64,000 bases of DNA from the NCBI GenBank assembly GCA_030645915.1, contig JAUSNO010000034.1, positions 1-64,000 of the forward strand, written 5' to 3'. Of this stretch, positions 1 through 8,500 are shown piece by piece. A program made the position numbers and the translations under genes. The notes beneath the pieces are model-generated. The model had not been told where the DNA came from. It did not search any database and saw only the letters and a list, made by a program, of their open reading frames with translations. This stretch comes from Undibacterium sp. (GTDB lineage: Bacteria > Pseudomonadota > Gammaproteobacteria > Burkholderiales > Burkholderiaceae_D). Positions within the stretch are counted from its first letter, which is position 1. Each line of letters opens with the position of its first letter.

Positions 1-45
1 CGGCTGCAAAATCACCTGGACGGTGCATATTCCATCGGCTTTTTG

Positions 46-65
46 GTCAATATCTAGATATTGAC
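46..65. repeat. Perfect 20-bp palindrome nested in an outer inverted repeat
   Basis: The sequence GTCAATATCTAGATATTGAC is its own reverse complement. It lies between outer arms CATCGG (from about 34) and CCGATG (about 76-81), so a longer imperfect hairpin is possible. It is about 110 bases upstream of the first gene. It could be an operator or the edge of a repeat cut by the window. No protein can be assigned to it. Confidence 0.5.
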
Positions 66-177
66 GCTGCAAATCCGATGAAATCTGCCCTCGCCCAGCC
101 GATTTTTCGCTTCGACACCCTAAGTCCGACAGGCTGCTAGCGATAACGCCAAAATGCGTAATTCCCACTGAAAAGAA

Positions 178-672
178 ATGACCATGAACGAAGCAACACC
201 TCTCCCTGACAACCTCGCCGATATGCTGCCAGTCGGCATGCTCGCCAATGGCGGCATCGCGGCTGAAGCGATGGCCGCTGTTGCCAATCGTCAACACGAC
301 ACCCCAGGCTGGGAGGCGTTTCATTACGAGCGCGTGTCGGAAACCCAATTTGACATTACCGGCGGTGTGGCAGTCATGGCCGGCGGCATGAAAAAATGGC
401 CGGGCCCGCACGAAACGGTCAGTGTCACCGAGGCAGAAATCCTGGAAGAAATGCGCCGTCATCTGACCAGCAATGTGCTGCCCATCCTCAGCGAAAAACC
501 AGCGCCGCACATACCGCATTTGACGGGCGCGTCTAAGACAACCTTGCTGAACGTGGTTTTCGCGTTGCCGGAAGATGAAGCGGGCAGACAACGCATACTC
601 AAGGCATTCCATTTGCAGGCGGATTTTTTCGGCGCCAGGGTGCAAGCCTGCTCTCTAGTGGAGCAAATCTAA
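178..672 (+). CDS. Hypothetical protein, 164 aa
   Basis: I do not recognise this family. The protein has no signal peptide, membrane segment or known motif. It is mildly acidic, with a Gly/Ala-Met-rich stretch near residues 15-35, a second Gly-rich run around 60-72 and a charged helix-like middle (about 80-105). The start is uncertain: ATG at 178 and ATG at 184 are in frame and neither has a strong Shine-Dalgarno sequence. It stands alone, convergent with the AlkD-like gene, with a 72-bp palindromic repeat between the two stop codons. Codon use looks like its neighbours, so it is probably a real gene of the host lineage. Confidence 0.6.
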   Translation: MTMNEATPLPDNLADMLPVGMLANGGIAAEAMAAVANRQHDTPGWEAFHYERVSETQFDITGGVAVMAGGMKKWPGPHETVSVTEAEILEEMRRHLTSNVLPILSEKPAPHIPHLTGASKTTLLNVVFALPEDEAGRQRILKAFHLQADFFGARVQACSLVEQI

Positions 673-689
673 AAGTCCACCATGGGCAG

Positions 690-761
690 GCCCACGACGC
701 ATATCCCATGCGGGTTTGCAGCCACTCCGGCCTGCAGGCCGCATGCGATATGCGTGCTGGC
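690..761. repeat. 72-bp palindromic repeat, copy A
   Basis: First of eight related elements in the window. Outer arms 697-713 and 739-755 match at 16 of 17 positions; the loop carries a second small hairpin (TGCAG/CTGCA). The ends follow the family pattern GCC..ACGCA ... TGCGTGCTGGC. It lies between two convergent genes and has no T-tract. Confidence 0.8.
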
Positions 762-771
762 GGGGGGCTTT

Positions 772-1479
772 TTAAAAAATATGTTTACCCGCTTCACGGA
801 AACTCAAGCCAGACAATTGCTCCCGATGTGCCAGCAAAAACTGGCGGATACGTTCAGGCTCTTGCCGGGCGTAATCGCGCAGGGCCCAGCCGATGGCCTT
901 GCGGATAAAAAATTCTTTTTCGTGCGCCAGTGTCAGTGCATAACGCAGCAGGCGTTCGGTATCGGTGGCATCGCGCCAGCCTAGCTGATGCAATAGGGCG
1001 ATGCGCCTGACCCAAAAATTGGCGTGCACAAGTGCCGCATCCATCAGGCGCTGACCTTCCCGCTTTGCGTTTAAACGGGCTTGAAGCACAGCGCCGATAA
1101 CGCCCGCCAGGCCGTCTACGCTGTCCCACCACGATTTGCGCTGTACCAGTGCCAATAATGCCGGGACGTGTTCGTTACCTAGCTGGCGATCATGTTGTGC
1201 CAGCAAATCGATGGCGACATACTGATACTCCCGTGCATCGAGGCACCACAGTTGTTCTGCAACGGCGATTAATTGCGCCGCGTTCAGCGTCTTCAGGTGG
1301 CGGATGATAGGCATGCTTGCCTGACGGCGGCCAGGCGCGTTAATGCCCAAAAAGTGAAACTGATCCCGCAGATAGGCACGCATGGCAACCGCACGCCCGG
1401 CATCCGCCAACGGCTGCAAAGCGTGCTGGAATTTTTCAACGATTTCCGTCAATGCCATCTCGTGCGGGATCGCATTCAC
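772..1479 (-). CDS. AlkD-like DNA alkylation repair protein
   Basis: A 235-aa all-helical HEAT-repeat protein of the AlkC/AlkD DNA glycosylase type, which removes positively charged alkylated bases (N3-methyladenine, N7-methylguanine) without flipping them. The signature is clear: SWWDSVD at residues 116-122 supplies the Trp and Asp that in Bacillus AlkD contact the lesion (here W118 and D122), and RKAIGWALRDY around 193-203 supplies the second aromatic (W198). Length matches the family. Its ATG overlaps the stop of the upstream ligase gene by four bases (ATGA), so the two are probably translationally coupled. Cytosolic; no signal peptide. Function by homology is confident, substrate range is inferred. 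Confidence 0.88.
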   Translation of the reverse strand: MNAIPHEMALTEIVEKFQHALQPLADAGRAVAMRAYLRDQFHFLGINAPGRRQASMPIIRHLKTLNAAQLIAVAEQLWCLDAREYQYVAIDLLAQHDRQLGNEHVPALLALVQRKSWWDSVDGLAGVIGAVLQARLNAKREGQRLMDAALVHANFWVRRIALLHQLGWRDATDTERLLRYALTLAHEKEFFIRKAIGWALRDYARQEPERIRQFLLAHREQLSGLSFREAGKHIF

Positions 1480-2357
1480 TCGCTCTCCCTGACGCGCAGG
1501 AAACTGGCGAACTTGGGCAAACCGGTTGAGGTCAGATCGCGGTAACGATACGTGACGGTAGTGCCTATCGGCGGCGGATTGCGGCGCTGGGCGTCGCTCA
1601 AGCCGGTGCCAAGTCGAAAGCGCTGGCCGTCCGGTGTCACCACCATCAGGGCTCCCAGCATGCCCTGATATTTACCTTTCCCCGCTTCATGTGCGATGAC
1701 GACAGCCTCGGCATCGAGCTGCGACTTAAGTTTCAGCAATACATCTGAACGACCGGTCTGCCACAGCGCATCCGCACGGTGCAGCATCAGGCCTTCGCCA
1801 CCTGCGCGCACGACCTGATTGAGCTTTAACCTCAGCGCCGCGCGATCTGCAACGCGCACTTGCGGCAGCACCTGCAGCCAGCTGACGCCGGCTTGCCTCA
1901 CGCTCGCCTGCAAGACGCTGAGGCGCGCATTAAAATCGCCTTCGCCACCGGGCAATTCGTACAACTGATAGCTGATGTTTTTCCACTCGGCATCAATGGG
2001 TTCTTGCCTGCGCACGGCGGCAGAGACACGTTCGAAATTCTGCCGCCCCATCCACAATTCACCATCGAGCGCATGGCTGGGCAATGCAGCGGTAAACCAC
2101 GCCGGCGCATGGATCATTCTGCCGCTGCGAAAACGCAGATTTTTACCATCCCATAGCGCCCTGACGCCGTCGAGTTTTTCACTCAGCAGATAATCGGCAG
2201 GGTCGTATTTGTCTGAATAATTTTGCGCCAGCAAGATGGCCGGTGCGCTGGCGGCAAGGTGTTCGGCGGCAAGGACCGGCGCGCCGGGCAGCAATGCGCC
2301 ACTCAGCAAAAGTAAGGCAAGCAGGCGTCGCAACGGCGGGAGTTGGGTCGGTTTCAT
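1476..2357 (-). CDS. ATP-dependent DNA ligase, LigE type, exported
   Basis: A minimal ATP-dependent DNA ligase made of nucleotidyltransferase and OB domains only. From the ATG at 2357 the N-terminus is a classic signal peptide (KPTQ..RRLLALLLLSGALL..VLAA), as in periplasmic LigE enzymes of Proteobacteria. Visible motifs: EKLDGVRA with adenylated lysine K61 (motif I), DGELW (motif III), GEGLMLH (motif IV) and LLKLK (motif V). It seals nicks and in relatives is linked to DNA uptake or extracellular DNA. An in-frame ATG at 2396 would put 13 extra residues before the signal peptide and is less likely. It is first in a two-gene operon with the AlkD-like gene. A MITE-like element lies 43 bases upstream of the start. 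Confidence 0.88.
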   Translation of the reverse strand: MKPTQLPPLRRLLALLLLSGALLPGAPVLAAEHLAASAPAILLAQNYSDKYDPADYLLSEKLDGVRALWDGKNLRFRSGRMIHAPAWFTAALPSHALDGELWMGRQNFERVSAAVRRQEPIDAEWKNISYQLYELPGGEGDFNARLSVLQASVRQAGVSWLQVLPQVRVADRAALRLKLNQVVRAGGEGLMLHRADALWQTGRSDVLLKLKSQLDAEAVVIAHEAGKGKYQGMLGALMVVTPDGQRFRLGTGLSDAQRRNPPPIGTTVTYRYRDLTSTGLPKFASFLRVRESE

Positions 2358-2400
2358 GTGTTCTTTTCGGTGAGGGTTGAACAGCGGCGATAGCATGATA

Positions 2401-2499
2401 GGACTTGCGCAAAATTGTCCCGGCTAGGCGTGTCGACGCAGGCAGTACACCGGTACGACAAGTCGGCACAACAACGCTGGGGCGGTTTTGCGTAAGTTC
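2401..2499 (-). mobile_element. 99-bp MITE-like element, copy 1, TA-flanked
   Basis: Begins GGACTTGCGCAAAA and ends TTTTGCGTAAGTTC, with further imperfect complementarity inward (CCCAGC/GCTGGG, GTGCCGAC/GTCGGCAC). A TA dinucleotide sits at each edge (2399-2400 and 2500-2501), as expected for duplication of a TA target by IS630/Tc1-mariner-type transposition. The same 99-bp element, inverted relative to this copy, is at 35766-35864. No coding capacity. Strand is given by the orientation matching copy 2, which is also the direction of the downstream ligase gene. Confidence 0.85.
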
Positions 2500-2688
2500 T
2501 AGAATTGTTTCGCCGGAAATACTGCCACAGATTGTAGTCTGTTAACCCTGACTTTGGTCAGTCGCGTACCCATGGTTTGGCCTATACTGAGCTGATGCGC
2601 TGGCAGCGCTGATGGCATTTTTTGACACTGACATGCAAGCGTTTTTCGTCAAGTGACATACCGCCTGGCATCAAAATAGGGAGTAAGT

Positions 2689-3609
2689 ATGAATTCGACT
2701 ACCTCGACCGATCTTGAGCAAAATGAATGGCTGATCAATGACGATGAAGCCGTCGCCGAAGAATTGGCGGCAGCCGCTGAACTTGCCTCAGGGCAGAATC
2801 CATGGAATATCCTGATCGTCGATGATGACGTGGATGTGCACGTGGTGACCAAGTTTGCCCTGCGCGACGTCAGATATAAGGGACGTCCGCTGAATTTTCT
2901 GCATGCCTACTCGGGCAAGGAAGGCTTGCGCGTCTTGCGTGATGCACGCGACGTGGCGCTGGTGCTGCTTGATGTCATCATGGAGACCGATCATGCGGGC
3001 CTGCTGCTGGCGCGACAGATACGCGGCGAACTGGATAATCACCTGATCCGCATCGTGCTGCGCACGGGCCAATCTGGCCAGACCATGGAGCAAAACGTGA
3101 TCGTCGATTACGACATCAACGACTACCGCACCAAGAGCGATCTGACCACGCAAAAATTATTCACCACGGTGATCTCTTCGCTACGCGCCTACGACAGCAT
3201 GCTGGCGGCCCATCAATGCGCACAGGCCCATAAGCGCTCGCTTGCCAGCATCAAGGAACTGCGCGCTGCGCTGGATCGCCACAGCGCGGTCTCCATCACC
3301 GATGCTGACGGCCGTATCGTGTACGTCAATGCCCAATTCTGCGCCTTGTCGCGCTATGCGCCGGAAGAATTGCTGGGCAAGGATTACCGCCTGCTCAATT
3401 CTGCCTATCACCAACAACCCTTCATGCAAGAGCTGTGGAACACGGTGGCCCAAGGGCTCACCTGGCATGGCCAGTTCAACAATCGCGCCAGGGACGGGCA
3501 TCACTATTGGCTGGACACCAGCATCATCCCCCTGCTCAACGCTGACGGACGGGTGCATCAATACCTGGCGATCCATACTCAAATAGACCAGGCAGGCCAG
3601 GTCACCTGA
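2689..3609 (+). CDS. Orphan response regulator, REC-PAS
   Basis: A 306-aa protein with a receiver domain at about 38-175 and a PAS domain at about 190-300, but no DNA-binding, enzymatic or kinase output. The receiver has acidic residues D45-D47, phospho-acceptor D95 (VLLDVIME) and the downstream NDYRTK lysine region. This receiver resembles those normally joined to DUF3369 and GGDEF/EAL or HD-GYP domains, including the one at 21726-23966. A 35-residue acidic N-terminal tail is part of that style. The start has a good ribosome-binding site (GGGAGTAAGT then ATG). No kinase is adjacent, so the partner is unknown. Likely acts through protein contacts. Confidence 0.8.
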   Translation: MNSTTSTDLEQNEWLINDDEAVAEELAAAAELASGQNPWNILIVDDDVDVHVVTKFALRDVRYKGRPLNFLHAYSGKEGLRVLRDARDVALVLLDVIMETDHAGLLLARQIRGELDNHLIRIVLRTGQSGQTMEQNVIVDYDINDYRTKSDLTTQKLFTTVISSLRAYDSMLAAHQCAQAHKRSLASIKELRAALDRHSAVSITDADGRIVYVNAQFCALSRYAPEELLGKDYRLLNSAYHQQPFMQELWNTVAQGLTWHGQFNNRARDGHHYWLDTSIIPLLNADGRVHQYLAIHTQIDQAGQVT

Positions 3610-3611
3610 CT

Positions 3612-3638
3612 GCAAGCGCCCACTTGCCGCTTTTTTTT
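3612..3638 (+). terminator. Intrinsic terminator after the REC-PAS gene
   Basis: Short stem GCAAG/CTTGC with a six-base loop, then CGC and eight T residues, three bases after the stop codon. The stem is short but the T-tract is strong. Confidence 0.6.
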
Positions 3639-3650
3639 CACCGGCAGGTC

Positions 3651-3722
3651 GCCTGACACGCCCTATCCATGCGGGTTTGCAGGCAGATGCCGCCAGCAAG
3701 CGCATGGATAGGGCGTGCTGGC
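3651..3722. repeat. 72-bp palindromic repeat, copy B
   Basis: The best-preserved copy: arms 3657-3673 and 3701-3717 are perfectly complementary over 17 bases, with inner GGTTTGCAGG-like loop sequence. Ends GCC...CACGCC / GGCGTGCTGGC fit the family. It lies between the REC-PAS terminator and the XRE gene and creates a spurious in-frame extension of that gene. Confidence 0.85.
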
Positions 3723-3731
3723 GGCATGGGT

Positions 3732-3773
3732 TTGAACAATCATCTTGACATTATATCTAATAAATTGGAATAT
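3732..3773 (+). promoter_or_regulatory. Candidate promoter(s) of the XRE/cupin-GNAT operon
   Basis: TTGACA (3745-3750), a 17-base spacer and GAATAT (3768-3773) form a good sigma-70 pair. Used that way, transcription would start near 3780 and the mRNA would be leaderless at ATG 3783. A second, weaker pair (TTGAAC 3732-3737, TATCTA 3754-3759) would leave a short leader for ATG 3774. Which is real cannot be told from sequence. Confidence 0.4.
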
Positions 3774-4376
3774 ATGTCCACTATGAAAGAAATTGAAAAC
3801 ATCCTCCCTCAGCCCGACATCAATCAGCGCATCGCCTATCGCGTCAGCAGCTTGCGCGCCGAGCGTGGCATCTCGCTCGATGCCTTGGCGACTAAATGCA
3901 ATGTCAGCCGCTCGATGATCTCGCTGATCGAACGCGGCGAAAGCAGCCCTACCGCCGTGGTGCTGGACAAGCTGGCGTTTGGCCTGGGCGTGACGCTGGC
4001 ATCTTTATTTGAAGCGCCGCAGCCTGATGCCAGCCCCCTGGTGCGGCGCGATGCACAGTTGCAATGGACCGATCCGCAATCGGGCTATGTGCGGCGGAAT
4101 ATTTCGCCGCCGCATTTTCGCTCGCCGATACAGATAGTCGAAGTTGCATTTCCGGCCGGCGCCAAGGTGACGTATGCGGCGGGCTTGCGCGAGGTCAGCG
4201 TGCATCAGCAGATATGGATGCAGGAGGGCAGCATGGAACTGATTTTCGGCGAGGTACACCATTATTTGCAGCAAGGCGACTGCCTGGCAATGGACGAAAA
4301 TCAGAACATTATTTTTCAAAACACCAGTAAGTTGCCCGCCCGTTACATCGTGGTGATCAACACTGCACTTTTATAA
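3774..4376 (+). CDS. XRE-family transcriptional regulator with cupin domain
   Basis: About 200 aa. Residues ~15-75 form a helix-turn-helix of the Cro/C1 type (RVSSLRAERGISLDALA, then SRSMISLIERGESSPT). The C-terminal half (~110-195) is a cupin barrel for small-ligand sensing. This layout is typical of regulators such as PuuR. I place the start at ATG 3774 (MSTMKEIENI) because the in-frame ATG at 3669 lies inside palindromic repeat B; ATG 3783 is an alternative. It heads an operon with two acetyltransferase genes, spaced 10 and 12 bases, so it probably regulates them or an associated small-molecule pathway. The ligand is unknown. Confidence 0.82.
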   Translation: MSTMKEIENILPQPDINQRIAYRVSSLRAERGISLDALATKCNVSRSMISLIERGESSPTAVVLDKLAFGLGVTLASLFEAPQPDASPLVRRDAQLQWTDPQSGYVRRNISPPHFRSPIQIVEVAFPAGAKVTYAAGLREVSVHQQIWMQEGSMELIFGEVHHYLQQGDCLAMDENQNIIFQNTSKLPARYIVVINTALL

Positions 4377-4386
4377 TCAGGAGCCT

Positions 4387-4917
4387 GTGTTGTCTGCCGC
4401 CCACTCTTTGCAACAATTGCACACGCTCGATCATGCTGCCGATATGGCGGCGTTATGCGAAGTCTTGACCGATTGCGTGGCGGGCGGCGCCTCGGTGAGC
4501 TTCATGCATCCGCTGTCACACGCTAAAGCCGAGGCTTTTTGGTGTGGCGTGGCGAATGGCGTGGCCTCGGGCGAACGGGCTTTGCTGGTGGCCAGAGATG
4601 GCGCTGGCGTGATAGTCGGTACGGTTCAGGTAGTGCTTGGGCAACCGGAAAATCAGCCGCATCGGGCGGATATTGCCAAACTGCTGGTACATCGCAGCGC
4701 GCGTTGCTGCGGGCTGGGGGCGGCACTGATGCTGGCAGCCGAGCAATGTGCCAGGGCGGCAGGCAAGCGCGTGCTGGTACTCGATACTGCCACGGGTGGC
4801 GGCGCAGAAGCACTTTACGAACGGCTGGGCTGGCAACTTTGCGGCAGCATCCCCGATTACGCGTTATGGCCAGCCGGCGGCTTGTGCGCCACGACTATTT
4901 ATTGCAAAAAAATTTGA
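4387..4917 (+). CDS. GNAT family N-acetyltransferase
   Basis: A 176-aa GNAT-fold acetyltransferase. The acetyl-CoA pyrophosphate-binding loop is visible as RCCGLGAALM (R-x-x-G-x-G/A) around residues 101-110, preceded by the beta-4 strand DIAKLLVHRSAR. The C-terminal ALYERLGWQLCG strand-helix is typical. The start is a GTG at 4387 (or TTG at 4390), placed by the AGGAG sequence at about 4379-4383. Second gene of the XRE/cupin operon. The substrate is not predictable; an amine on a small molecule or antibiotic is the usual type. Confidence 0.82.
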   Translation: MLSAAHSLQQLHTLDHAADMAALCEVLTDCVAGGASVSFMHPLSHAKAEAFWCGVANGVASGERALLVARDGAGVIVGTVQVVLGQPENQPHRADIAKLLVHRSARCCGLGAALMLAAEQCARAAGKRVLVLDTATGGGAEALYERLGWQLCGSIPDYALWPAGGLCATTIYCKKI

Positions 4918-4929
4918 ACTGGAGTGCCC

Positions 4930-5388
4930 ATGGTTTCCATTAATTTTGAATCACCCGATCAGCCGGACGTCATCAGCCTGATCGCTGAGCTCGATGCGTA
5001 TCAGAGCGCACTTTATCCGCCTGAAAGCCATCACGCACTCGATTTGACTTCGGTCGCCGCGGCACAAATGTTGCTGGTGGTGGCGCGCGATGCGGCGGGG
5101 CTGGCGATCGCCTGCGGGGCTGTGGTTCTGCAGCCTAAATATGGTGAATTAAAGCGCATGTATGTGCGCCCGGCCCATCGCGGCTTGCACATCGCAACAG
5201 AAATCCTGACCGTACTCGAATTTGCCGCCAAGAAATCTGGCTGCACATTGCTCAAGCTCGAGACCGGCCCGAAACAGCCGGAAGCGATCCGCTTTTATGC
5301 CTCTTGCGGCTACCGCCAGTGCGGGCCATTTGGCTCTTACGGCAATGATCCGTTGAGTATCTTCATGCAAAGAAACATCGCGGCTTGA
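4930..5388 (+). CDS. GNAT family N-acetyltransferase
   Basis: A second GNAT enzyme, about 152 aa. The CoA-binding region is LKRMYVRPAHRGLHIATEIL, where HRGLHIA replaces the canonical R-x-x-G-x-A with slight variation, and AIRFYASCGYRQCGPFGSY is the usual C-terminal strand-helix. ATG 4930 is preferred over GTG 4924 because GGAG at 4921-4924 is five bases before it. Last gene of the XRE/cupin operon; not an obvious recent duplicate of the neighbouring GNAT. Substrate unknown. Confidence 0.82.
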   Translation: MVSINFESPDQPDVISLIAELDAYQSALYPPESHHALDLTSVAAAQMLLVVARDAAGLAIACGAVVLQPKYGELKRMYVRPAHRGLHIATEILTVLEFAAKKSGCTLLKLETGPKQPEAIRFYASCGYRQCGPFGSYGNDPLSIFMQRNIAA

Positions 5389-5495
5389 GGGAAGGTTGCC
5401 GGCATGGTGGTGTTTAACAGTCTTTAACTTAAAAGCTATTATTGCGTCCTTTAATCGTCAGGTGATCTGTCGGAGCAAAAAAGAGTGTGCCCGAT

Positions 5496-5562
5496 CATTG
5501 CCGCCGCTTGTGCAGGTTCTTGCTCGGCATCAGTTACATCGGCATGTTAAGTGGCGGCAATG
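5496..5562 (+). repeat. Long stem-loop upstream of the multi-PAS kinase
   Basis: Arms CATTGCCGCCGCTT (5496-5509) and AAGTGGCGGCAATG (5549-5562) pair at 13 of 14 positions around a 39-base loop. It ends 36 bases before the likely start codon of the kinase gene, so it would fold in that mRNA leader. It does not match a riboswitch I know. Confidence 0.55.
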
Positions 5563-5598
5563 CCGCTTGATGCGATACCATGGTGCAAATTTAATATC

Positions 5599-8500
5599 AT
5601 GGCAATAAAATCAACGATGATAGACAGCATCAATTTCAAAATATCTCCATGGCGCTCTATTAACACCAGGTTAACTTTGTTGACCTTGCTGATTTTTTGG
5701 GCAGGCATCTGGTCGCTGACCATCTATGCAGAGCACACGCTACGCCAGGATATGCAGCGCATCTCGGGCGAGCAGCAACTCTCCACGGTCTCGCTGCTAG
5801 CTGCCCAGGTCGATCAGGATTTGTCCGAACGGATGAGTGCGTTAAAGGATATCGCAGCGAGCATCAGTCCGGCAATGCTGGAGAATACCAAAAGCCTGCA
5901 ATTGTTTCTGGAACAACGCCAGTTGCTACAGCATCTGTTCAATGCGGGTGTCGCCGTCTGCGACGCGGATGGAACCGCCATTGCCGATGTTCCTCTCAAG
6001 GCAGGACGTCTAGGCACGAATTACCTAGATGTTGATTCGGTTTTCAATGCCATCAAAAATGGCAAGGCCAGTATCGGTCGTCCCATCATAGGTAAAAAAT
6101 TGCAGGCGCCGGTGTTTGGCATGACGGTGCCGATACGCGATAGCGAGGGCAAGGTAATTGCGGCCTTGTCGGGAATGGTTAATCTGGGTAAGCCCAATTT
6201 TCTGGATAATATGACAAAAAATCACTATGGAAAAACTGGTGGTTATCTCCTTACTATTCCCAGCGAACGCCTGATTGTCACTGCCACCGACAAGAGCCGC
6301 ATCATGCAGGAGCTACCGGCGGCAGGCATCCATCCCATGCTTGACCGCTTCAATCAAGGCTACGAAGGTTCCGCTGTTTTCCATAATCTGCTCGGCGTCG
6401 AAGTATTGGGTTCTGCCCGGCGCATTCCTGTGTCAGACTGGATGATAGGCCTGATGCTGCCAACCGCAGAAGCTTTTGCGCCAATTCAGCATTTGCAGCG
6501 CAGCATCCTATTGGCGGCGGTGTTTCTGACGCTGCTGATGGGCGTGATGGCATGGTGGGTTCTTCGATTGCAGCTTGCGCCGCTGCGTTTAGCAGCCGCA
6601 GCGCTGAGCAAAATTTCAAGAGATGAATCGCAATTGCTGTCGCTGCCAGTCGCCAGGCCCGACGAAATCGGCCTACTGATCAATGCGTTCAATCAGCTAT
6701 TAGCGACGCTGCAACAACGAGAGATCACCTTGCAGCAGAGTGAACATTTTGTGAAGCTGATCGCCTTCAACATTCCAGGAATGGTCGGATATTGGAACCG
6801 TGAATTGCGTTGCACTTTCGCCTGTGACGAATACCGTATCTGGTTCGACAGGACTGTCGAACAAATGCAGGGCATCTCTATGCAGGATTTGTTGGGGGAA
6901 GAACTGTTCCAGAAAAACAAACCCTGTATTGATGCCGTCTTGCGTGGCGAAAATGTACAATTTGAGCGCATGTTAAGAAGGCCGGATGGCACAAGTGGTT
7001 ACACCTGGGGGCACTATGTTGCGCATCAGGTAGATGGCGTGGTGCAGGGTTTTTTTGTGCTGGAGTCAGACATTACCGCTCAGAAAAAAACCCAGACAGC
7101 GCTTCGTCAGAGCGAAGCCCGGTATCGCCGTCTGGCGGAAGATATGCCGTTGTCCGTCGCCACGTTCTTATCTGATGGCACCTTGACTTACGCCAATAAC
7201 GTCCTGGCTGCCTCAACCTCGATGACACAACGCGATCTGGTTGGCACCAACTTCTTCAATTATCTGCCTACCGATGACAGGGCCTTAATCCGGGAAAAGC
7301 TGGCTGGACTTACCCCAGAAGCACCAATAGAAAGTCACGAACAGCGTTACGCGCTGCCCGGAGACCGCGAGGTTTATTATCGCTGGACCAATCGTGCGTT
7401 TTTCGATGCAGCGGGTGCGCTGGTCAGTGTGCAGGCGGTGGGCGAAGACATTAGCGCGCGCAAGCGTCTGGAGCAGGAGCGCGAGCAGTATTTCAGGTTC
7501 TTCCAGTTGTCAACCGATCTGTTGTGCATTGCTGATCCCTCTGGTTACTTTAAACAGATCAGTCCGTCTTTTACACAGCTGACCGGATTTGAAGAGAGCG
7601 AGCTTGTGGCAAAGCCGTTGATGGATTTTGTTCAGCTTGAAGACCGGCATTGCACCGAGGATGAAATGACGCTGCAAATTCAATCCAGGCCGACCCGACA
7701 TTTTGAAAATCACTATATCTGTAAGGATGGCCGCATTGTGCTGTTGTCGTGGTCGGCATATTTTGACAAACTCAGCGGCCTCACTTATGCCAGTGCGCGT
7801 GATATCACCAGATCGAGGCAGACTGAGGACGCACTGCGTGAAAGTCAAACGCGCAACCAAGCGCTGATCAGTGCCATTCCGGACATCATTTTCACTAACA
7901 CCAGAGATGGTGAATATCTGTCGGTGCATGCCTCGGACCCGACGATGTTGTTTTTCCCGCCTGAGCATTTTCTGCACAAAAAAATCGAACAGGTATTGCC
8001 ACACTCCATCGCAATTCCGTTAATGAAAGCGATAGTCGATGCCATCGATACGGGTATCGTGCAGCATATTCAATATCAACTGCCAGGCGATTTTGCACAG
8101 GAAAAAATATTTGATGCCAGGGTGATTGCCAGCGCCGATGACACCGCCATTACCATCGTGCGCGACATTAGCGAACTCGAGCGTGAACGAATGTGGCACG
8201 AAATCCAACTTTACCACCGTTTGCAGGCCAGAGAGCAAGACCTCGCGCTCGCCTCGGATGCCGCCAAGCTGGGAACCTGCCTCCACGATCTGGTGCTAGA
8301 TGTCATCTGGGCCTCTGATCATTGGCGCAGCCTGTACGGATTTACAGCCACGGAATCTCTGACGATGGCCGTGCTGCTGGAAAAAGTGCACCAATCTGAT
8401 CGCCAGGCCGTTCAGCAGGTTTTTTCCAACAAATCACGAGGCTCCGATAAGTGCGAAATCGAATTTCGCATTGAATTGCAGGATGGAGGCATACGCTGGA

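Noticed and set aside
3669-3773. Longer N-terminus for the XRE/cupin regulator
   Set aside because: The ATG and first ~18 codons are inside palindromic repeat B, which is non-coding at its other seven sites.
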